The notes under the pieces were generated by a model, which saw only the letters and a list, made by a program, of their open reading frames with translations, did no database searches and was not told the origin of the DNA. Of a stretch of DNA of 12,271 nucleotides, positions 6,679 through 12,271 are shown one piece after another. Within the stretch, counting starts at the first letter, position 1; each line of letters starts with the position of its first letter. Location of the stretch: NCBI GenBank assembly GCA_031259095.1, contig JAIRLW010000248.1, positions 1 to 12,271 of the forward strand, in the 5' to 3' direction. The DNA is from Planctomycetaceae bacterium (GTDB taxonomy: Bacteria > Planctomycetota > Planctomycetia > Pirellulales > Thermoguttaceae). The position numbers and the translations under genes are program-made.

Positions 6679-7750
6679 CATAATCCAAAGGTCTCAGCAT
6701 GTTGGTAGGCGATGTTTTTCCGAGCAGAACGTCCCGTAATTGGTTGGAACGGACAAAACCAATACATTGACGGTGCTCATTAACCACGCAACCAAACAAA
6801 CCTTGTAATGTTTGCATCAGAATCATTCCCGTTAAAAGTGTATGCCGGCTGGAAATTTCAACCGTACTGCGAATAGGCAACTCCGTATGTAACAGATGAA
6901 GTAATTGTCGGGCTTGTTCGTCTAATTGGTTACGGACAGCAATTTCAAGGTCAATGGTTCGAACATAGCCAACCGGCATGTCGCCATATTCTTTTTCAGT
7001 AGATTCCGTTTCAAAAAAATATTCGTAAACCGGCATCTCCGTACAATGATATTTTCTCGCAATGTCGAGAACGGTTTCCGGTTTCATTTCTGTGGTGATG
7101 GTGGGAAAATGAGATGGAGGAATGACCCAATCTTTAATCAATTGGCTGGAAACATCAAAGACTCCGTCTGCCAAACGCCGTTGAGTATCAAACAAAATTC
7201 CTGTTTCCTGACCTTCGTCCAACACCCGCGCCAACTCCTGACGACCAAGCGTCCATTGCAGTAATTGACGGGGTTGGCCAAGAAAATAAATCAGAATAAG
7301 ATTCAAGAGTTGAAGTAATATTGTTACCGGAAAAAACAACCAATAACAAAAAACAAGAATCGGTGAAAACAATCGGAGCATGCGATTCGGCGCACGTAAA
7401 GAAAGATATTTCGGAAACATCTCGCCATAAACAAACAAAAACGGAGCAAGGATCAACGTTGATCCGATTTCCACAAAAACGCCCTGAGAATAAGGCAATA
7501 AACGGCTTACAAACAAAACAGTTGCCAGGGAAATCGTATAATTGGCAACATTGTTACCGACTAAAACTGTTGCAACAAACATGCTGGGATCATTGATAAG
7601 TCCAAGCAGCCGCGCCGCAACAGGGTCTTTTTCTAAAACGTCAAGCCGAAGCCGAAGTTTCGAAATCCGGTAAAATGCCATCTCTGAACCGCTAAACGTG
7701 GCGCTGAGCATGAGACCGAAAAAACCAAGAAAAACCGAAAACAAAATCAT
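6641..7750 (-). CDS. DUF21 (CNNM/HlyC-CorC type) membrane protein with degenerate CBS region
   Basis: The 369-residue product looks like the CNNM/TlyC membrane family, several of which are linked to magnesium or cobalt transport. The first helix (about residues 3-20) leads into the family motif FSGSEMAFYRISKLRLRL (19-36). Helices follow at about 60-83, 93-110 and 128-157, with NNVANY (66-71) and GEMFPKYL (109-116) characteristic of DUF21. Residues about 205-345 occupy the place of the paired CBS domains but are weakly conserved. I see no C-terminal CorC_HlyC domain. The ATG at 7750 starts the first helix; no Shine-Dalgarno is visible. The last 12 residues (358-369) are encoded by the repeat at 6627-6678, so the natural end was probably replaced when the repeat arrived. 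The substrate is unknown. Confidence 0.82.
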   Translation of the reverse strand: MILFSVFLGFFGLMLSATFSGSEMAFYRISKLRLRLDVLEKDPVAARLLGLINDPSMFVATVLVGNNVANYTISLATVLFVSRLLPYSQGVFVEIGSTLILAPFLFVYGEMFPKYLSLRAPNRMLRLFSPILVFCYWLFFPVTILLQLLNLILIYFLGQPRQLLQWTLGRQELARVLDEGQETGILFDTQRRLADGVFDVSSQLIKDWVIPPSHFPTITTEMKPETVLDIARKYHCTEMPVYEYFFETESTEKEYGDMPVGYVRTIDLEIAVRNQLDEQARQLLHLLHTELPIRSTVEISSRHTLLTGMILMQTLQGLFGCVVNEHRQCIGFVRSNQLRDVLLGKTSPTNMLRPLDYGNFSTEIGRNQF

Positions 7751-7776
7751 ATAAAAAATTCCGTTTGTTATATTTG

Positions 7777-7890
7777 TCCCTCATGTCCCATTTGTTCCCA
7801 ATGTCCCTATTTATCGGAATTTATCGGAAAATTTTTAGGGACATTAGGGGCATTAGGAACATTAGGAACGATGGGGACGATGGAGACAGA
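7777..7890. repeat. Inverted 9-bp minisatellite array (AGGGACATT units)
   Basis: Six consecutive 9-base units occupy 7837-7890: AGGGACATT, AGGGGCATT, AGGAACATT, AGGAACGAT, GGGGACGAT, GGAGACAGA. The opposite orientation appears at 7777-7807 as TCCC units spaced 8-10 bases apart. A short direct repeat, TTTATCGGAA, lies between them (7810-7829). Because the period is 9, the array reads as a tripeptide-periodic tail in the minus-strand gene that overlaps it. The same unit type is seen at 5248-5336. Confidence 0.7.
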
Positions 7891-8415
7891 CTAATGATTT
7901 TTCGAATTTGCCTTAGTGTTATGACCAACCATGCGGTTTGGCGAACAAGACCGATTGCCGAATAGACCGTCAAATGGAGTAACAGGAAACCGAAAAGCAT
8001 TACCGTTGTCCAACGGCTTCGCCAAGAATGAACAAGGATTCGACCGGCAAATTCCAGAACAATTCCGGTAATCAACACTTTCAATCTGTACCGGCACGAA
8101 GGGCAATGTCCGCATGGGAAAAAACAACCAGCCAAACAGCAAATTCATCATCGTTTGATGATGGTTTGACAAGTTTTCCTGAACAACCGGAACAAAAAAA
8201 CGTTCATTCGGCCAACGCCCCGGGTTAACTGTTTCACGTGCCGCCTGATTCATGACCAGCAGCACGGTAACAAACGCCATCCAAAACAAAACAAACCGCA
8301 ACCCATTAAAAAATGTTATCGATTTCGAAAACCCACAACGTAACAATAATGACGGCAAAATGGTTGAGGTTAAAAATAAAACAAAAAAGAAGGAGATCGC
8401 ATCTGGTTGAGACAT
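7821..8415 (-). pseudogene. Small integral membrane protein gene interrupted by a +1 frameshift
   Basis: The ATG at 8415 opens a frame giving hydrophobic helices at about residues 8-25 and 38-56, then GWLFFP (95-100). After that it turns into unlikely, Asn/Arg-rich sequence before a stop at 7891. The frame one base ahead continues with credible membrane sequence from about 8124 to 7821: RLKVLITGIVLEFAGRILV, then MLFGFLLLHLTVYSAIGLV. Removing one T from the run of six (8119-8124, read as T on the minus strand) would join them into about 197 codons and create CGHCPSCRYRL at the junction. The exact shift point could lie anywhere in about 8060-8125. The final ~18 residues come from the 9-bp minisatellite, so the original end was probably earlier. 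Either a recent pseudogene, a sequencing error in the homopolymer, or recoding. I do not recognise the family. Confidence 0.6.
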
Positions 8416-8459
8416 GATATTAATTAATCGTTAATCGTTATTAGTTAATGGTGGATAGA

Positions 8460-8690
8460 GAACTTCGAAATAAAAACTTCTCGACGGGTCAAAACAACAC
8501 GTTGATTTTCGTCTCTAAGAGAAAATATGTCAAGAGGCAGGCGATGTTTCGGCGAAGGGATCACATTGCTGTCTATTTTTATGTTCACCGCGAAAAACAC
8601 GAATATTCACGAAAAGATTGAAAACATCATTTTCGTGAACATTCGTGTATTTCGTAGTTAAAAATCAGTATTAGAAATTCCACTGAACAA
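8460..8690. repeat. Composite repeat element upstream of the frameshifted membrane gene
   Basis: Worn versions of the shared ends lie at 8460-8484 (GAACTTC and AAAAACTTC) and 8671-8690 (TTAGAAATTCCACTGAA). Inside is a GGCAGGCGATGTTTCGGCG unit (8536-8554), related to 6586-6601. There is also an inverted pair, CGAAAAACACGAATATTCAC (8591-8610) against GTGAACATTCGTGTATTTCG (8635-8654). The stretch 8574-8673 recurs at 11732-11846. No ORF is carried. Confidence 0.6.
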
Positions 8691-8763
8691 TGACCATTAT
8701 TTTTATCTCATGATATACTCCTCGCCTTTTAGATTTCGGTTTTTGTTTCCATTGATACCGTCT

Positions 8764-8852
8764 TTAGCCCCGCTAGGGGCGAGAAATGCATAACCGGCGG
8801 TGGAACGCAGCGCAACCTACGGTTATGCACCTCACGCCCCTAGCGGGGCTAA
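8764..8852. repeat. 89-bp near-perfect two-stage palindrome
   Basis: TTAGCCCCGCTAGGGGCG (8764-8781) is exactly mirrored by CGCCCCTAGCGGGGCTAA (8835-8852), and each arm is itself partly palindromic. A second exact pair, TGCATAACCG (8787-8796) and CGGTTATGCA (8820-8829), encloses a 23-base loop. The structure could form a cruciform or a long RNA hairpin. It resembles REP/BIME-type elements in arrangement; there is no coding content. Confidence 0.75.
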
Positions 8853-8994
8853 GAATTAGGATAATAGGATAAATTGATAAAAAAACCAAATTTTAAAGTA
8901 AAACGAGTATAACATCCTTCAAAATAATCTGCGAAAATCGGCGTAATCTGCGGACTTCTTTCTGGGAATTCTGTGGTTAATAAAATTAGTCGAA
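8853..8994. other. Spacer with second copy of the 3'-end repeat
   Basis: AT-rich sequence without an ORF. 8924-8988 holds 'atctgcgaaaatcggcgtaa' followed by AATCTGCGGACTTCT (8945-8959) and a tail matching 5346-5389. The copy ends 6 bases before the stop codon of the minus-strand gene at 8995. Confidence 0.5.
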
Positions 8995-9321
8995 TCAATT
9001 TTGAAATTCGGATTGTTTTTGAAATTCGACAATCACAGGTTTTTGAGTTCGCATTCGTCGTTTTCGTTTTGGTTCACTCCATTCTTTGGTCATCTGTTCA
9101 AACACATCCGGCGATTCATAGCGAACCACGCCCCCAGATTCCAGCATCGGTCCAATTAATCCCTTGAACACCGGACGACCGCGAAGACTCATATCTGTAC
9201 TACAATCGTCCGTACCAATTTGAATATGACGGTGACGAATTTCTTCCTCGCTCATGTAATCCCGAATACGATAATCGCCTTCCGGTCCCCGCGTAACAAC
9301 ACGATAAATATGTCGTTTCAT
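8995..9321 (-). CDS. Small hypothetical protein, basic C-terminus
   Basis: I do not recognise this 108-residue protein. The ATG at 9321 is preferred over the one at 9348, because GGGAG (9333-9337) lies 11 bases upstream of it and the protein then begins MKRHIYRVVTRGPEGDYRIR. The sequence is soluble and charged: an acidic segment DYMSEEEIRHRH (21-32), a Gly-rich stretch KGLIGPMLESGG (53-64) and a basic patch EPKRKRRMRTQK (83-94). There is no signal peptide, helix or known catalytic motif. Its composition and lack of low complexity before residue 95 favour a real gene. The last residues (EFQKQSEFQN) come from a TTTTGAAATTCG direct repeat, so the tail may be eroded. No neighbour suggests a function. 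Confidence 0.6.
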   Translation of the reverse strand: MKRHIYRVVTRGPEGDYRIRDYMSEEEIRHRHIQIGTDDCSTDMSLRGRPVFKGLIGPMLESGGVVRYESPDVFEQMTKEWSEPKRKRRMRTQKPVIVEFQKQSEFQN

Positions 9322-9366
9322 AATTTTACTTGCTCCCAATTTTAGCATGATTGAATAATGGTAATG

Positions 9367-9440
9367 TTTTTTGATCGGCTAAAATCAATCTTAGTCGATT
9401 TCGGTCGATCAAAAAATTGAGTTTTTAGAAATTGCCTTTA
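9367..9440. repeat. Hairpin repeat with right-hand GAGTTTTTAGAAATTGCC end
   Basis: TTTTTTGATCG (9367-9377) and CGATCAAAAAA (9406-9416) are exact inverted copies around 'aaaatcaatcttagtcgat', the same hairpin type as 5135-5174 and 6627-6670. TTGAGTTTTTAGAAATTGCC (9417-9436) follows as the right end. The matching left end is not visible, so this is a partial copy. It sits just upstream of the small gene starting at 9321. Confidence 0.65.
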
Positions 9441-9803
9441 GGGATTCCCCAATATCTAACAGTGAATAACGTCTAGGTGACAAAATCGTCCGAAAACCGG
9501 TTGGAAACAACATTTTTTCCACTTCGTTGTTTTTTGCGAAGAAATGGTTTTCCCGGCTCTTTCGGTACATTCCGATTGATGGTATAATTAGCAACAGTCA
9601 TTATTTTAGGGACAGAGGAGATTGAGAGGAGATTGCAATAACAGAAACGTTACGAAATCCGTCCGACCGTTAAAAACCTAATACGAACACACTTTATTCA
9701 TCGCAAAACATTTTTCACCGTTTTATTCGCCATCTAACAGATAGTGAGTACAACTCGTAATTTCAGAACACACATTCCAACAACTATTTTCAGTCTATAT
9801 CCT
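9441..9803. other. Divergent spacer upstream of lepB
   Basis: This spacer lies between the minus-strand small gene and lepB. GAGGAGATTG occurs twice with an 11-base period (9615-9624 and 9626-9635). No clear promoter pair, tRNA or convincing ORF was seen. An open stretch on the minus strand (9594-9409) encodes 61 residues but ends in repeat DNA and is not called as a gene. Confidence 0.5.
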
Positions 9804-11690
9804 ATGAACCGTAAAAAATCATCTATTCCGCAGAACTCTCCGACCGCCGCAAAACCGGAAGAACCCGCCAATAATGTTCGGGTTATTCGGGAATATGTCG
9901 AAGCATTGGCAACCGCTTTAGTTTTGGCGTTTTTCTTTAAGGCGTTTGTGGCGGAAATGTTTATTATTCCGACCGGCTCGATGGCAACAACATTGATGGG
10001 ACGCCATAAAGATGTTCATTGTGAACAATGCGGTTTTCCCTTTCAAATCAGCGCCAGCGAAGAATCAAACGACGGTGCGGAACATCCCCAAAACGCTCGG
10101 AATTTGCCAAGCGTTTTAGCCGGAACCTGTCCGCAATGCCGTTACACTATGTATGTCGGAAAAAATAATGTTGACAAAAAAATATTCCCATCGTTCAACG
10201 GCGACCGAATTTTTGTCAATAAATGTCAATTCGATTTCCGCAATCCCGCACGTTGGCATGTTACCGTATTTCGCTATCCGGGAAAACCGCAAGTCAATTA
10301 TATTAAACGACTTGTCGGTGTAGAAAACGAAACGGTGTTGCTCCGTAACGGCGATGTGTTCGTCAAAAAAAATGGCGAAACCGAATTTACCATTCAACGT
10401 AAACCGCTCCGCGCCTTACTTTCCATGTTGCGTCCGGTCGATGATAACGATTACGTGTTGCCAAAACTTCACGAAATCGGTTTGCCAACCCGTTGGTTCG
10501 ACCATAACGGACATTGGAAACGTTCCGATGATTATAAATCGTTTCAAATAACATCAAACATTACAAAAGATGTTTCGGAAAATTCTACAGGAAATAGTTC
10601 GGAAAACCTAAAACCTGCGAGAAATTCTCAAACGAAAACAACATGGTTGAATTATCGGCATATTGTTCCTTCTTCCGATGACTGGTATTATTTGTCACAG
10701 GAAATGTTGCCGCCGAACGGATTGACGAATAATCCGCAATTGGTTACGGATTTTGTCGATTATAATTCCGGACTTGTTTATTCGCCGGATCATCCAATCA
10801 TGTTTGATTCGGGACTAGCCATCTCAACACGGGAAGTTCAGCGAAACGGAAAATTACGCAAAGAATTTTTTTGTCGGAAAAATCTAAACGGTATGGGATT
10901 GAATTGGGTCGGCGATCTGGCGGTTTCCTGTCGGCTGCATATCGAACATCCTCAAGGAATTTTTTCATTTCGATTAATTAAAGGCGGTGTTGTTTTTCTG
11001 TGCAGTATTGATCTCCATTCCGGTAACGCCACACTGTCGATTCCCGATGTGCCGGAATTTCCACCGGCAGTTGCAGCAACACCGCTTCGCTGTTCGGGAA
11101 CATTTGATCTGATGTTTTGTAACTGCGACGAAGAACTGCGCGTCATCGTCAACGGTAACGAAATTGATTTTCAGGGAAAAGGATGTTACGATTTTTTGTG
11201 TCAACCGGATAGTGTGCTGGTGCGGGATCGAAGTCCGAATCAACTTGATTTAACTCCGGTTGGAATCGGTTCGCAAGGCACAACGGTGCGGGTCGAACAT
11301 CTTAAAGTTTTACGGGATTTGTATTATATTGCTTGTGACCGTTTGCTGAATTTGCAATGTGATCTGTTGAATCCGCCGTTTCTTGACGAATATTCACTCA
11401 CGGAAAATTCCGTCAACAAAATTTTTTCCCATCCGGAATATTGGCGTCATTTCGGCAAAACAAATTCCGTAACTTTTGAACTCGGTAAAGACCAATTTTT
11501 AATGCTTGGCGATAACAGTACCCGAAGTTCCGATGGTCGTCTTTGGAGACGCAATGATCTTCCGCTTTACGTTGACCGGAATCTTTTGATTGGCGAAGCG
11601 GTTTTTGTTTATTGGCCTCACGGTCTTCGTATTCCCGGTACGCGAATCGCTCTCATTCCCAATCTACCCAAAGTACGGTTTATCGACTAA
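9804..11690 (+). CDS. lepB: Signal peptidase I, planctomycete-type with large insertions
   Basis: This membrane-bound serine protease removes signal peptides from exported proteins. From the ATG at 9804 it has 628 residues, about twice E. coli LepB. One membrane anchor (about 32-50) precedes FIIPTGSMATTL, with nucleophile Ser59. A zinc-ribbon-like insertion follows (CEQC 73-76, CPQC 109-112). GDRIFVNK (133-140) and NYIKRLVG (165-172, general base Lys168) continue the fold. GDNSTRSSDGRLW (569-581) closes it. Between Lys168 and that motif lie about 400 residues: a Ser/Asn-rich linker (253-280) and a beta-rich part (about 365-505) with LMFCNCDEELRVIVNGNEID that resembles a LamG/concanavalin-like fold. 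A GTG at 9744 would add 20 uncharacteristic residues; neither start has a Shine-Dalgarno. It is alone and divergent from its left neighbour. Confidence 0.93.
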   Translation: MNRKKSSIPQNSPTAAKPEEPANNVRVIREYVEALATALVLAFFFKAFVAEMFIIPTGSMATTLMGRHKDVHCEQCGFPFQISASEESNDGAEHPQNARNLPSVLAGTCPQCRYTMYVGKNNVDKKIFPSFNGDRIFVNKCQFDFRNPARWHVTVFRYPGKPQVNYIKRLVGVENETVLLRNGDVFVKKNGETEFTIQRKPLRALLSMLRPVDDNDYVLPKLHEIGLPTRWFDHNGHWKRSDDYKSFQITSNITKDVSENSTGNSSENLKPARNSQTKTTWLNYRHIVPSSDDWYYLSQEMLPPNGLTNNPQLVTDFVDYNSGLVYSPDHPIMFDSGLAISTREVQRNGKLRKEFFCRKNLNGMGLNWVGDLAVSCRLHIEHPQGIFSFRLIKGGVVFLCSIDLHSGNATLSIPDVPEFPPAVAATPLRCSGTFDLMFCNCDEELRVIVNGNEIDFQGKGCYDFLCQPDSVLVRDRSPNQLDLTPVGIGSQGTTVRVEHLKVLRDLYYIACDRLLNLQCDLLNPPFLDEYSLTENSVNKIFSHPEYWRHFGKTNSVTFELGKDQFLMLGDNSTRSSDGRLWRRNDLPLYVDRNLLIGEAVFVYWPHGLRIPGTRIALIPNLPKVRFID

Positions 11691-11731
11691 TCTTTTGACG
11701 TCCATCAACTTTTCGCAAACTGTTTTTAAAT

Positions 11732-11846
11732 TATTTTTATGTTCGCCGCGAAAAACACGAATGTTCACGAAAGATTTTGAACAATAAAAAATAGAAACAT
11801 CATTTTCACGCCATTTCGTGTATTTCGTAGTTAAAAATCAGTATTA
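11732..11846. repeat. Second copy of the CACGAAT hairpin repeat, downstream of lepB
   Basis: This matches 8574-8673 in the same orientation, from TATTTTTATGTTC through CGCGAAAAACACGAAT to TTAAAAATCAGTATTA. It has a 15-base-longer loop and a degraded right stem (TTTTCACGCCATTTCGTG in place of TTTTCGTGAACATTCGTG). It begins about 40 bases after the lepB stop and could act as a 3' structure, but there is no U-tract typical of a terminator. Confidence 0.65.
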
Positions 11847-11901
11847 ATTGCACTTTCCTAAAATAACAAACTACTTTTTGAAATATTTTTTGTTTTTTAC
11901 A

Positions 11902-12152
11902 TTAGCCCCGATAGGGGCGTCAAGATTATAGCCCACCCCAACGGGGGGGGGTTAAGTTCCTCCCAACCCGACGCCCTGAAAGGGCAACGGAATAGTGGAG
12001 AGTGGAGAGTGAGAGTTACGCAAGCGGAATTTTTACTATCCACTTTCAACTATCAACTATCAACTACTATATCGCCCTTTCAGGGCTTTGGGGTAGGATG
12101 ACTAGAACCTACCCCGTTGGGGTAGGCTATAATCCGACTGCCCTTTCAGGGC
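11902..12152. repeat. Nested cluster of inverted palindromes
   Basis: Starting with TTAGCCCCGATAGGGGCG (11902-11919), the cluster has large mirrored arms. ATTATAGCCCACCCCAACGG (11925-11944) faces CCGTTGGGGTAGGCTATAAT (12114-12133) with one mismatch. GCCCTGAAAGGGC (11973-11985) faces GCCCTTTCAGGGC (12074-12086), with another copy at 12140-12152. GGGGTAGG (12090-12097) pairs with CCTACCCC (12108-12115). The centre carries 'agtggagagtggagagtgag' (11994-12013) and tandem CAACTAT units (12049-12067). A run of nine G occurs at 11943-11951. There is no credible ORF. Confidence 0.7.
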
Positions 12153-12271
12153 GAATACAATTTTTGCGTGAAAAACAGGAATAATTGGGGGACTCTTTAT
12201 ATCGGAAAGCAAACAGACCAAAAAAATAAAAATACTTAAAAATAAGGAGATTAAACTACTTTTTTTAAGAA
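12153..12271. other. AT-rich window edge
   Basis: I see no gene, palindrome or promoter here that I can support. An AAGGAG at 12244-12249 has no start codon within range before the window ends. Confidence 0.4.

Noticed and set aside
9409..9594. 61-codon minus-strand ORF upstream of lepB
   Set aside because: Its last residues come from the GAGTTTTTAGAAATTGCC repeat, and I see no domain or ribosome binding site. It is not distinguishable from chance.
9744..9803. GTG start for lepB 20 codons upstream of the chosen ATG
   Set aside because: The extra residues have no family character and no ribosome binding site. It was not fully excluded, since the ATG at 9804 also lacks one.
11902..12152. CRISPR array
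   Set aside because: The repeated units are of different types, alternate in orientation and are irregularly spaced; there are no uniform spacers or cas genes.
12002..12184. 60-codon plus-strand ORF at the right edge
   Set aside because: It lies entirely within the nested palindrome cluster and simple-sequence tract.

Overview
The window looks like a chromosomal segment of a planctomycete of moderate to low GC, possibly a host-associated Thermoguttaceae/Pirellulales type. The strongest pointer is the signal peptidase I, which has a four-cysteine zinc-ribbon insertion and a very long periplasmic insertion. Further pointers are the near absence of Shine-Dalgarno sequences and the gene-poor spacers packed with small palindromic repeats. 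This placement is inferred from the sequence and family knowledge; no search was run.

Layout. Positions 53-376 (+) hold an AT-rich 107-codon ORF that looks like the broken N-terminus of a restriction-modification protein. 438-1952 (+) is leuA (2-isopropylmalate synthase). 2511-3440 (-) is cysK (cysteine synthase), with the only textbook promoter and RBS in the window. 3914-5056 (-) is a GT4 glycosyltransferase. 5404-6393 (-) is 6-phosphofructokinase, possibly read from a leaderless transcript. 6641-7750 (-) is a DUF21/CNNM-type membrane protein. 7821-8415 (-) is a small membrane-protein gene split by a +1 frameshift. 8995-9321 (-) is a short protein I do not recognise. 9804-11690 (+) is lepB. 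The remaining sequence to 12271 is almost all palindromic repeats.

The genes do not form one pathway. leuA (leucine), cysK (cysteine), pfkA (glycolysis), lepB (protein export), a glycosyltransferase and a transporter-like protein are housekeeping functions, each separated by 240-580 bases of repeat-rich spacer. No operon with tight spacing is visible.

The most unusual content lies between the genes. Most spacers carry one or more short inverted-repeat elements. Several share the same ends (core GGCAACTTCTAAAAACTCA, inverted at the other side) around different internal hairpin modules. One 235-bp element at 3627-3861 has 17-19 bp terminal inverted repeats and TA on both sides, as a MITE would. 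Minisatellite-like GGGAC arrays and GCCCC/GGGGC and GCCCTGAAAGGGC palindromes make up the rest. At least two coding sequences end inside such repeats. I saw no CRISPR array, tRNA, rRNA or intact transposase gene, and no clear novel defence or biosynthetic system.
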